DNA of 64,000 bases, from positions 62,001 through 126,000 of the forward strand of contig JAKUQR010000006.1 of NCBI GenBank assembly GCA_022450155.1. The letters are read 5' to 3'. The stretch comes from Gammaproteobacteria bacterium (GTDB lineage: Bacteria; Pseudomonadota; Gammaproteobacteria; Arenicellales; UBA868). The notes beneath the pieces were generated by a model. It made no database searches and had not been told where the DNA came from. It saw nothing but the letters and a program-made list of their open reading frames with translations. A program made the position numbers and the translations under genes. The first letter of the stretch is position 1; the number at the start of each line of letters is the position of its first letter. This document shows positions 44,660-52,651 of the stretch, in pieces.

Positions 44660-45892
44660 TCAGTCCAGCAATGAAGGTTCCAGAGGGTCGCTAGAGAGCA
44701 TCTCATAGCCGTCTGCTGTCACCAGCACCTGCTGTTCCAGTTTAACGCCGTCGCGCTCCCCGACAGCACCCATATAACTCTCAACACAGATGATCATCCC
44801 TGCTTCCAATGTCCCGTTGTAGGGATTGGGCCCGCGAAAAACCGGATTCACTCTCGGATATTCATCACACATGCCCACCCCGTGTATGACACAGGTGTAA
44901 GCATTCTGGTGAAAGGCTTCCGGCGGCACAAAAGCTTGTTGCTGAAAGGCCTCCAGGGTGATCCCCGGCCGGATCAGTTTCAGATTGTATTCAATCTCCT
45001 CTAGGGCAAGGCGGTAGAGTTCCTTTTGGCGTTTGGTTGGTTTGGAGGGTCTACAATGCAGGGTGCGGGAAATGTCGGCACAGTAGCCGTAAGGACCAAT
45101 CATGTCGGTGTCAAAGCCCACCAGGTCACCGGATTCTACGCGCCTGAGTGTGGCTTCCTGCATCCAGGGATTGATTCGCGGACCGGAAGCGAGCATGCGG
45201 CCGTCGTGCCAGTCTCCGTTGTTGGCAAGGTTGGTGTAGTTGAGTAAGCCCCACAGTTGGGCTTCGGTCACGCCCGCGCGCAGAGCGGTTTTGAGTTTGG
45301 CGATGCCGTGCTCGGCGACGGCGACCGCCCAGCGGATACAGTTGATTTCATCTTCCGATTTGATGACTCGGGCGTTTTCAGAGACCAGCACACCGTCGAT
45401 CACTTCAAGTCCTGTCGCCTCCAGTGCCTGAGTGATACTGGGGTTGACGTATTCAACAGCCACCCGCCGATTGTCGGTACCGATCTCTTTAAGGTAATTG
45501 ACCACATCCCGCGCCAGTTGCTTTGCATTGTTCTCAAGTTCTGTCGCGCCATCGAAGTAGGAAATCGGCCGGGCCTCACGAAATTCATCCGCCATCGGGG
45601 CGGAATCCAAGGCCCCGTGGATAACCACCGGGCCGTCAACTGGCAGAAACAAGTAGGCTGTCGGGATGTGCGACTGAAACAGTGCATAAGCCCGGTAGTC
45701 GACCGCATATCGGAGGCTGATCGGACTGACGAGCAGGCACATCGCGGCCCCAGTATCCCGAAGACATGAGCGCAGCCGCGCCAGACGATGGGTATGGAGG
45801 CGTGCGATATCAATCGCGGGGGGTGACTTGAATTGGCTGAGGTCACTCCAGTCATCCTGGGCAACCAGGCTATCGGGAGAAAACTGGTTCAT
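44660..45892 (-). CDS. M24 family metalloprotein resembling DMSP lyase DddP
   Basis: A 410-residue protein of the creatinase/aminopeptidase P (M24) fold. The metal ligands are Asp261 and Asp263 (GFDTDMIG), Asp273 (CADISR), His337 (VIHGVGMCDE), Glu371 (CVESYMG) and Glu386 (KLEQQVL). The segments around RMLASGPRINPWMQE and the placement of the second Asp two residues after the first (DTD) resemble DddP, a DMSP lyase of this fold (447 residues in Roseovarius), more than peptidases. True DddP would release DMS and acrylate. Distance from DddP is clear, so an M24 hydrolase for another substrate (creatine-like, dipeptide) is still possible. Confidence 0.75.
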   Translation of the reverse strand: MNQFSPDSLVAQDDWSDLSQFKSPPAIDIARLHTHRLARLRSCLRDTGAAMCLLVSPISLRYAVDYRAYALFQSHIPTAYLFLPVDGPVVIHGALDSAPMADEFREARPISYFDGATELENNAKQLARDVVNYLKEIGTDNRRVAVEYVNPSITQALEATGLEVIDGVLVSENARVIKSEDEINCIRWAVAVAEHGIAKLKTALRAGVTEAQLWGLLNYTNLANNGDWHDGRMLASGPRINPWMQEATLRRVESGDLVGFDTDMIGPYGYCADISRTLHCRPSKPTKRQKELYRLALEEIEYNLKLIRPGITLEAFQQQAFVPPEAFHQNAYTCVIHGVGMCDEYPRVNPVFRGPNPYNGTLEAGMIICVESYMGAVGERDGVKLEQQVLVTADGYEMLSSDPLEPSLLD

Positions 45893-45980
45893 GGTGTGAT
45901 AATTCCTTTAATCATATGTCGGCCTAATTCATGCATCGGGCCAGCAGTTGGTCGATTTCTGAGTGAAAACTAAACCCGGT

Positions 45981-46739
45981 TCAGGTGACCTCTGCCGCGC
46001 CACTTAAGTCAATCGTATTCCCTGTTGCCTGCGGCGCCACTCCGCTGGCAAAAAAAGTAATCAAGCTGGCCACCTCTTCCGGCGTTGCCACACGTCCGGT
46101 GGGATACATCGCTGCCATGGCTTCGAGTCCTTTCTCCTCAATCACCGGGCGAACCATGTCGGTCAGTACAAAACCCGGTGCGATGCCGTAGGCGAGAATA
46201 TTGTCTTTTGCACAATCGCGGGCGATGGTTCGATTGAGAGCCAACATACCGGCCTTGGAGGCACCATAGTGCAGGTGGTCGATATTGTCGCCTCGTTTTC
46301 CGGAGCGACTCGAAACATTGATCAGTACACCGCCACCGGTTTCACGAAAATGGGTGACGGCCCGGCGGCACAGTTGGGCGGCGGCCAGCAGGTTGATACG
46401 CAACGTCCGTTGCCAGTCGTCAAGCCATTGGCCAAGATCAAGGTTCAGGGGTGATTTTTCGTAGATGCCGGCATTATTGATCAGGATATCGATATGACCG
46501 CGCCAGGCTAGGGCATTATCCCAGAGGTGTTCGGTTTCGCTTTCAGAAGTGAGGTCTGCCTGGCACAGATGAATCGAGGAGCCACCGAATTCATCAGCGA
46601 GCGCCTGTGCAGCGGTAAGGTTGGAACCGAAGTGAACGACCACGCTGCCACCATGGGCGACGAGTTGGCGCACGGTGGCTGCGCCAATACCACGTGATCC
46701 CCCTGTCACGAGTATGGTCTTGCTGGTCAAGTCGATCAT
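45981..46739 (-). CDS. Short-chain dehydrogenase/reductase
   Basis: A 252-residue SDR. The cofactor loop is TGGSRGIGAAT, the next block INNAGIYEKS, the serine region VSSRSGKRGD and the Tyr-Lys pair YGASKAGM. The end GNTIDLSGAAEVT is usual for the family. It is 88 bp upstream of the DddP-like gene on the same strand and could be its operon partner. A product of the DddP step, or a separate alcohol, might be the substrate; nothing in the sequence decides this. Confidence 0.83.
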   Translation of the reverse strand: MIDLTSKTILVTGGSRGIGAATVRQLVAHGGSVVVHFGSNLTAAQALADEFGGSSIHLCQADLTSESETEHLWDNALAWRGHIDILINNAGIYEKSPLNLDLGQWLDDWQRTLRINLLAAAQLCRRAVTHFRETGGGVLINVSSRSGKRGDNIDHLHYGASKAGMLALNRTIARDCAKDNILAYGIAPGFVLTDMVRPVIEEKGLEAMAAMYPTGRVATPEEVASLITFFASGVAPQATGNTIDLSGAAEVT

Positions 46740-46892
46740 CTGCTTTAGATATGATCTGTTTGTTCGTAGTTCTCTTTGATGAAAAGTCTACCCGATTGGA
46801 AGGCTAGGGACTGTCAGGAAATTAGGCCTTGTCGCTTCTAGATCCTCCTGAATAGATCGATTTCTATCGGTTTGACAGGCGGCAATAGAACT

Positions 46893-47111
46893 CTAATGTT
46901 CTTGAGTCGTTTGGCTGATTCCGTAAAAAGATCTCAGTTCAGATTTCAGGACTTTTCCGAGAGCGCTCTTGGGCAGTTCATCGACGAACACCATCTGACG
47001 GGGTATTTTGTAGCCGCCGATCTGCTGACGTGCGAAGTCTATGACGGATTGGATGTCGGGTGCTGTTTTCCCCGCGGCGACCAGAACTGCAAGCACCGCC
47101 GCAGGTGTCAA
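46893..47111 (-). pseudogene. C-terminal stub of an acyl-CoA synthetase
   Basis: About 60 residues match only the C-terminal lid of AMP-forming acyl-CoA synthetases: QQIGGYKIPRQMVFVDELPKSALGKVLKSELR, in which Lys of GKVLK is the catalytic lysine (the motif is written here in two pieces: QQIGGYKIPRQMVFV and DELPKSALGKVLK). The frame opens with a TTG and upstream codons have no relation to the family, so the ~450 residues before it are gone. No start or ribosome site is seen. It lies in the 550-bp gap 46740-47290, which otherwise holds nothing I recognise, and is best read as the remains of a deleted gene. Confidence 0.75.
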
Positions 47112-47290
47112 AACCGTATGACTGAGGAGACTACTGGTCGCACACCAGAATCCCAGACTCTGTCCCGACTTTTATATAGTGCGCCGGTTCGGGGATCACG
47201 AAAGCCGGTCGCTGGAGTGATCCGTATCAGGTCTGTTATGCTTACACGGCTCGCGATAATTCAGGTTTACAGTCAATCAGATGACATGCC

Positions 47291-47473
47291 ATGAACAGCA
47301 TTAATCCAGTTGTTGAAGCTTCGGTACCCGCTGTTGGGCGTCTCGGGTGGCCATCACTCGTCGGCATCATCCTGGCAGTGATCATTCTGTATGGTGTCGG
47401 TTTTGCGCATAACGACTCGCTGCATCACTCGGCCCATGACACCCGCCACTCGGCGGCTTTCCCCTGCCACTGA
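47291..47473 (+). CDS. cbtB: CbtB, small subunit of a predicted cobalt transporter
   Basis: A 60-residue protein with one transmembrane helix (SLVGIILAVIILYGVGF) followed by a His-rich tail HNDSLHHSAHDTRHSAAFPCH (21 residues; key ligands are the seven His), the usual layout of CbtB. CbtB accompanies CbtA, predicted to import cobalt for cobalamin. The CbtA gene begins 10 bp downstream. No cobalamin riboswitch, which often precedes cbtBA, was recognisable in the 180 bases upstream. The corrinoid link suits the MttB-family protein elsewhere in the window. Confidence 0.88.
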   Translation: MNSINPVVEASVPAVGRLGWPSLVGIILAVIILYGVGFAHNDSLHHSAHDTRHSAAFPCH

Positions 47474-47482
47474 ACCTCGTAC

Positions 47483-48172
47483 TTGGACGTATTCAGACGG
47501 ATTGTCTTCTCAGCCTGTCTGGCTGGGCTGGTGTCCGGGTTGGTTCTGACTGGGGCACAATCATTATTTGTGCTGCCGATTATTGCTGAAGCCGAGTCCT
47601 ATGAACAGGCAATCGACAGTGGCGTTTCCAGTGCGGAGAACGCGGTGTCAGCACACGGTGATGCAGCGCACAGTCACACACGCTTACTGTGGACAGCCAT
47701 CAGCAATATTGGTCTGGGTATCGGTTTTGGACTGTTGATGACTGCAGTACTTTCGCTTCGTGGCCGGGTTAGTTGGCGCGAAGGTCTACTCTGGGGGATA
47801 GGGGGCTACGCCACGTTCTTTTTTGCACCTGCCTTGGGTTTACCGCCTGAGTTGCCGGGCACTACGGTGACGACATTGGCGCCGCGTCAGCTCTGGTGGT
47901 TGTTGGCGGTGACGTTCACCGGGATCGGGTTGCTGCTGCTCATTTTAGGTTCGCCAGGATGGGTGAAGGTTATCGGTGCGGCATTGTTACCAATACCTCA
48001 CCTGGTCGGTGAACCCCGCCCGGAGAGCTACAGCGGTGCCGCGCCCGAAGCGCTGACGAGTGTTTTCTTGGTACACACTGCAATCGTCAACGCGATATTC
48101 TGGCTGCTCCTGGGTGCTGTTAGTGCGCTGTGCTTACTCCGCTTTTTGCGGCCGCCCGCGTCCAGGACCTGA
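47483..48172 (+). CDS. cbtA: CbtA, membrane subunit of a predicted cobalt transporter
   Basis: A 229-residue inner-membrane protein with about five helices: FRRIVFSACLAGLVSGLVLT at the N-terminus, AISNIGLGIGFGLLMTAV, GIGGYATFFFAPALGLPPEL-type block and a last helix VHTAIVNAIFWLLLGAV. The GLPPELPG segment and a His-containing external loop (SAHGDAAHSHTRL) are typical of CbtA. It starts with a TTG at 47483, 10 bp after CbtB, and forms an operon with it. The role is predicted from association with cobalamin genes, not from measured transport. Confidence 0.86.
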   Translation: MDVFRRIVFSACLAGLVSGLVLTGAQSLFVLPIIAEAESYEQAIDSGVSSAENAVSAHGDAAHSHTRLLWTAISNIGLGIGFGLLMTAVLSLRGRVSWREGLLWGIGGYATFFFAPALGLPPELPGTTVTTLAPRQLWWLLAVTFTGIGLLLLILGSPGWVKVIGAALLPIPHLVGEPRPESYSGAAPEALTSVFLVHTAIVNAIFWLLLGAVSALCLLRFLRPPASRT

Positions 48173-48184
48173 CCCATAGGTACA

Positions 48185-49450
48185 TTATTTGGGCGTGGAG
48201 GAGTATTCCTCAAGATACACGGTGCCACGGGCAGCCAACTGACTGATGTCATCGTCGCTATAGCCGAGTTCGCTGAGAACTTGATGGCTGTGCTCACCCA
48301 GTCGGGGCGCTGGCCGCGTCAGGGTAGGCCCACCATGCGCGAAATTGAAGGCAGCGACCGGTGCCTTTAGTTGCAGGCCCGTTTCAGGAATGGTATCGGA
48401 TTGTTGCAGCACCTGGCGCGATTGTGTTTGAGGATGTTGAAGCGCTTCGTCAATTCGGCGTACGCGCGCTGCAGGCACACCGGCGTCATTGAAATGTGCC
48501 TCCCACTCGTCGGCTGTTTTTGTCGCCAGAATATTGGTCAGTAGTTCGGCAAACTCATCCCGACGCTCGCCGATCTCTTTAGCAGTGGCGTGGGTGACTT
48601 CTTCTGCAAGATCGTTACGGTCAATCGCTCTCAACAGCCGCTGCAGTTGTTTCAGTGTGTAGGCACCGACCATCAGTAGGCCGTCAGCTGTTGGATAGGC
48701 TGAATAGGCGGCACGGGAGGGATGTTGATTGCCGGGCGGCGGAGGCGTCTGGCCAATGGATTGAGTCGTCATGACGAGATTTGACATCAGCATCATTGCT
48801 GCATCGGCCATGGCCACATCAATACATTGACCCAATCCTGTTCGTGACCTTTGAAAGAGTGCTGACGAGATCGCCAGCGCCGCGTGGGCACCGGTGCCGT
48901 AATCAAGCACAGCGGGGCCGACCCTGACGGGCGAACTGTCGGGCGTACCATTTGCGGCCATGAGTCCGGAGTAGGCCTGGATGACTACATCGTATGCCGG
49001 GTGCCTGGCTTTAGGTCCGGTATGCCCAAACCCGGTCAGTGAGCAGTAGATGATGCGTGGGTTCAATGCGCTGACCACGTCATAGCCCAGCCCATGGCGT
49101 TCCATCACCCCGAAGCGATAGTTCTCAACCATCACATCCGCAGTTTCGATCAGTCTGCGGGCGACCGCCACACCGTCTGGTGCTGAAAGGTCCAGAGACA
49201 GTGAGCGTTTGTTGCCGTTCTGGGACAGGAACTCGGTGCCACGGCCTTCGTTTGCCAGCGCGGCACTATCGCCGATTTCGCGGTACATGTCCGGCTCATG
49301 GCGGGGCTCGATCTTGATGACATCGGCCCCCATGACGGCCAGTTGATAGGTCGCGGAAGGGCCAGCCAGCACATGGGTGAAATCCACCACCCGGATACCA
49401 TCGAAAGGTTTGAGTTGCTCTTGAGAGCTGTCGTCGGGTAACGAGGCCAT
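48185..49450 (-). CDS. CaiB/BaiF family class III CoA-transferase
   Basis: A 421-residue formyl-CoA transferase-type enzyme that swaps CoA between carboxylates. Family blocks are GIRVVDFTHVLAGPSATY, VIKIEPRHEPDMYR, VMVENYRFGVMERHGLGYD and GQCIDVAMADAAMML, whose first Asp is the covalent acyl-anhydride residue. ATG at 49448-49450 with CCGGAGACAC before it was chosen; an upstream extension of 66 codons has no relation to the family. It is a single-domain form; the DMSP enzyme DddD has two CaiB domains and is not this protein. It converges on CbtA (12 bp) and lies 34 bp downstream of the PEMT-like gene. Confidence 0.87.
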   Translation of the reverse strand: MASLPDDSSQEQLKPFDGIRVVDFTHVLAGPSATYQLAVMGADVIKIEPRHEPDMYREIGDSAALANEGRGTEFLSQNGNKRSLSLDLSAPDGVAVARRLIETADVMVENYRFGVMERHGLGYDVVSALNPRIIYCSLTGFGHTGPKARHPAYDVVIQAYSGLMAANGTPDSSPVRVGPAVLDYGTGAHAALAISSALFQRSRTGLGQCIDVAMADAAMMLMSNLVMTTQSIGQTPPPPGNQHPSRAAYSAYPTADGLLMVGAYTLKQLQRLLRAIDRNDLAEEVTHATAKEIGERRDEFAELLTNILATKTADEWEAHFNDAGVPAARVRRIDEALQHPQTQSRQVLQQSDTIPETGLQLKAPVAAFNFAHGGPTLTRPAPRLGEHSHQVLSELGYSDDDISQLAARGTVYLEEYSSTPK

Positions 49451-49484
49451 GGGTGTCTCCGGTATTTTCGTCGTCAGTCTGGGG

Positions 49485-50162
49485 TTATTGCTGTTTGCGG
49501 TAGATGAATGCCATGTCGGGTTTTTCGGTCGCGTAGTAGTGTACCCAGATGTATAAAGCCTGAAACGCCGCCGCAACGAGCGCCAGTTTGGACGCAGCCA
49601 GAATTCCGAACAGCCACAGTGATTGAATGGCGAACACGTACATCGCATTGGCTGTCCATCTGAATGCGCCCTCCTGGATCAAGGGTCGGTTGCGATAATC
49701 GGGATCGAAGTGATCGAGTCCGGCTGCACGCGCAAAGCCAAAGAATTTCTTAACGGAATACATTGTGTAGCCAGCAAGGCACAGGATCGGCAACGCCAGC
49801 AGCAATCTCAACTCCATTGGTAGGGAAACAGTGTTTTGATTGGCCAGGCAAAGGGCGAACAGGGTAACGAACCGGCCAACAAACAGCGTAAAGAACAAGA
49901 TCAGATAAATTCGAAGACCCGATTCAGAGGATCCGTGTCGGGTGAACACCCGATGCTGGAGTTGAAGTCGCCAGGAGATCCATACAAATGCCTGGTGCAG
50001 GACGGGTGTGGTGATCGCGATCCAATACCAGAGAGCAACAGAGATGCCGAGCCAGACACCTTCTGTCGGTTGGGTGATATAAATCAGCGGCAGTGCGACA
50101 AGCAGAAACGCCACATGTAGATGTTGCCCCTGGAACAGAGACGGGGGGTGATTCGGGTTCAC
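49485..50162 (-). CDS. Membrane methyltransferase-like protein (PEMT/ICMT-type fold)
   Basis: A ~225-residue membrane protein with about six hydrophobic helices. The C-terminal part RNRPLIQEGAFRWTANAMYV with later HYYATEKPDMAFIY resembles the S-adenosylmethionine-binding end of phosphatidylethanolamine or isoprenylcysteine membrane methyltransferases (Arg-Asn, Asn-x-Met, and the Glu-Pro-Asp pattern). The start is unclear: I used a GTG at 50160-50162; a TTG at 50291 would add 43 residues of poor quality. A substrate could be a membrane lipid (phosphatidylcholine synthesis), but this is inference. The EutQ-like gene is divergent, 230 bp away. Confidence 0.6.
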   Translation of the reverse strand: MNPNHPPSLFQGQHLHVAFLLVALPLIYITQPTEGVWLGISVALWYWIAITTPVLHQAFVWISWRLQLQHRVFTRHGSSESGLRIYLILFFTLFVGRFVTLFALCLANQNTVSLPMELRLLLALPILCLAGYTMYSVKKFFGFARAAGLDHFDPDYRNRPLIQEGAFRWTANAMYVFAIQSLWLFGILAASKLALVAAAFQALYIWVHYYATEKPDMAFIYRKQQ

Positions 50163-50390
50163 TTGGTGGCACTCATGTGGTAATCGTACCGCGCCATGTT
50201 GATTAGATGCAGATGTTCTGTTTGTCGTTTGGAATTGATTGATTGCCAGACGAACCAGCAAAGTGTGGTTCGCGAACAACCCAACTTTCAACGATACTAG
50301 GTAGATAATATCCGCAACGATCTCAGTGACTGTAAAGTTACAACAGGTTCAGCGCGGCAATAATACTTCCGATAAGCAAAGGATAAGAAT

Positions 50391-50792
50391 ATGGCCAACA
50401 AACCACAACTCTACAAATTCTCTGACATCGAACATCGACTGCACACGCTGGAACCTGGCAAAAGCTACATCAAGCCGTTCGTAACCAGCGCGGTCAGTGA
50501 CACTATGTGTGGTGGTCTTAACTTCCTTAATCAGGTCTCGGTGCCCTGGGACCTGACGTGCGATGAGATAATTTACTGCATGGAAGGGACATTTCGTTTG
50601 ACTTGCGATGGTGAGTCGTACAGCTGCAGTCCAGGTGATGTCCTTTATGTTCCGAAGGACAATCATATTGCCTATGAGTGCGATGAAAAATGTGTGATTT
50701 TCTATGCGGCTTATCCACACGACTGGAAGCAGCAGGCAGGCATCACCTTTGTTCCAGGGATCGATCCGGAGGATATGCCCAAGCCAACGTGA
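50391..50792 (+). CDS. EutQ-like cupin protein
   Basis: A 133-residue single cupin of the EutQ type, as in WDLTCDEIIYCMEGTFRLTCDG (split: WDLTCDEIIYCMEG and TFRLTCDG), SPGDVLYVPKDNHIAYEC and FYAAYPHDWK. EutQ has acetate-kinase activity in ethanolamine degradation but most small homologues are unassigned; the metal-binding His are partly replaced, Glu and His remain (EII...NHI). AAAGGATAAG precedes the ATG. It stands alone between divergent and convergent genes. An amine-linked role (ethanolamine, choline) is only a guess from the surroundings. Confidence 0.75.
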   Translation: MANKPQLYKFSDIEHRLHTLEPGKSYIKPFVTSAVSDTMCGGLNFLNQVSVPWDLTCDEIIYCMEGTFRLTCDGESYSCSPGDVLYVPKDNHIAYECDEKCVIFYAAYPHDWKQQAGITFVPGIDPEDMPKPT

Positions 50793-51027
50793 TCGCGGTT
50801 ATGTTGATGGTCAGGAGGATTTACAAGAACAACCACCGTAAGTAAAAATATTCTCTGAGCTAATTACCACCAGCTTTTACACACTTAGAGAAACAACTTG
50901 TTTTTGCAGATGGTATTGTCGTTGGATTAACTGCTCAATATTCTCTAACAATGTTTGGTAGTCGATATCGATTGGAGTTAGGCATCATCAGATAGTTGAT
51001 CTTGACGACTGGTGATCTGGCCAGCGC

Positions 51028-52443
51028 TCAGTAAAGGCGCAGATATTCAACGACTTCCCAGTCGGTAATGGCCTGATGGTACCGTTCCCACTCGTCGGAT
51101 TTGTAGGCCAGGTAAGAATTCATCATGGCATCGCCCAGTACTGTGCGTGCCAGGTTGTCAGTACGCAGAATCTCTATGGCTTCCAGCAGGTTTCGCGGCA
51201 GCCGCTGGGCGCCGGAACGTTCGATTTCATCCTCGCTCATGCTGTAAAGATCCTGATTGAGCGGCGTACCGGCGTCATAGTTATTCACGATGCCTTCAGT
51301 CATCGCAGCGGCAGACATGCCCAGGGCAAGGTAGGGGTTCATGCACATATCCGCGGCCCGGTTCTCGATAGCGAACCGGCTCTGTGGCAGGCGCAGCATG
51401 GCCGACCGGTTGTTGTAGCCATAGGTCATGTGAGTCGGTGCCCACGTGACCGTGCCGCCTTCAAAACCGCCTACCCGGGGAACCAGACCGTTATAGGAAT
51501 TTACCGTTGAGCAGGCAATGGCCGTCAGGGCGCCGCCATGTCGCAGCAAACCGCCCACCGCACCAAAGACAGCGTCACCCCAGCTACCGTTTGGGCCTTC
51601 GAAAATATTCTCGCCGGGTTTATCGACCAGTTGCATCGACGTATTCATGTGTGCACCCGATCGCCAGTCACCGATAGTCGGTTTCGGCATAAAGGTGACG
51701 AACAGCCCGTGGCGCTTGGCGACTTCTTTTAGAAGTACTCGCAGAAAGACCAGACGGTCGGCCATCGCCAGCAAGTCAGTGTAGTGAAAGTCCAGTTCAA
51801 ACTGAGAATAACCCCCTTCACAGACCACATCGTGCAGGTTCCAGCCGAGTCCCTCGATGATGTCGATCATCTCGCCGAGAAAACCCATCGAGTCTATCGA
51901 GAACTCAATATCGTAGCCGAACGCCTGTCGGCGGGGCCGTACACCCTGCCCGGGTGCCGGGTCATTGTCGAACGCCTTGACTGGTTGTCCGTCCTGCCAT
52001 TTCATGACGATGAATTCAGGCTCTACACCGGCGTACACTGCATAGCCTTGATCTGCAACGTTCTGAATGGTTTGTTTCAGCGCACTGCGTGGACACAGCT
52101 TGTAAGGTTGTCCCTCCCACCACAGGTCTGCGAACACCCAGGCACAAGTTTTATCCCACGGACAGATCACGAGACTGTCGAGGTCGGGCAGGGGAATTTG
52201 GTCGGAATCAGCGGGACCAAGTTCTGGCACGAATGAAATTGAATGGACTGCGAACTGAGGCCCTTTTCCCATGCATAACAACTCGAAATCGCTAATTGGC
52301 ACTGGCTTGGTTTTGGGCACACCCAGCAGGTCGATCCAGCAGGATAGGATGTATTTAACCCCCGCGGCTTCGAGTCGGCTTTTTTCTTCGGCTACACGCG
52401 CTGAATCAGGCAGTGCATCGGCAAAGTTTTCGATGTAGGGCAT
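51028..52443 (-). CDS. Glutamine synthetase-like amide ligase (GlnA/GMAS family)
   Basis: A 471-residue glutamine synthetase-fold ligase. The N-terminal part has KYILSCWIDLLGVPKTKPV, the metal-binding core GVEPEFIVM and CEGGYSQFELDF, GAHMNTSMQLVD (His/ATP loop) and the Arg block ENRAADMCMNPYLALG. The length and these motifs fit type-III-like enzymes such as gamma-glutamylmethylamide synthetase (methylamine assimilation), gamma-glutamylpolyamine synthetase or GlnT. The window's demethylation chemistry could release methylamine, making the methylamide form attractive (inference). The gene converges on the cupin and is divergent from the fourth Rieske gene. Confidence 0.83.
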   Translation of the reverse strand: MPYIENFADALPDSARVAEEKSRLEAAGVKYILSCWIDLLGVPKTKPVPISDFELLCMGKGPQFAVHSISFVPELGPADSDQIPLPDLDSLVICPWDKTCAWVFADLWWEGQPYKLCPRSALKQTIQNVADQGYAVYAGVEPEFIVMKWQDGQPVKAFDNDPAPGQGVRPRRQAFGYDIEFSIDSMGFLGEMIDIIEGLGWNLHDVVCEGGYSQFELDFHYTDLLAMADRLVFLRVLLKEVAKRHGLFVTFMPKPTIGDWRSGAHMNTSMQLVDKPGENIFEGPNGSWGDAVFGAVGGLLRHGGALTAIACSTVNSYNGLVPRVGGFEGGTVTWAPTHMTYGYNNRSAMLRLPQSRFAIENRAADMCMNPYLALGMSAAAMTEGIVNNYDAGTPLNQDLYSMSEDEIERSGAQRLPRNLLEAIEILRTDNLARTVLGDAMMNSYLAYKSDEWERYHQAITDWEVVEYLRLY

Positions 52444-52651
52444 GGACAGAATTCCTGTAAATAGACAAGATAGGGTGCTGCCGGCTTGTGTCGGTTACAG
52501 AAGCGACCTCAAGGTCCGGCAGGTGATGTACAGTCAGTCTAGGTACGTCTACGTAAAAAGTAAATTCTCTGTTATGGTAACCGCGCATTAGTCGGAGCAT
52601 CATGATGACAAGTAGGCTCTTGCATCGCTATTAGCCCACTGAGTGATTACT

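Noticed and set aside
47112-47290. Cobalamin riboswitch before cbtB
   Set aside because: The conserved core and B12 box were looked for and not found.
48185-49450. Calling the CaiB protein DddD (DMSP CoA-transferase/lyase)
   Set aside because: DddD has two CaiB domains in about 830 residues; this has one.
50847-50946. Direct repeat AATATTCTCT at 50847-50856 and 50937-50946
   Set aside because: Ten bases, only two copies, in AT-rich spacer; likely chance.
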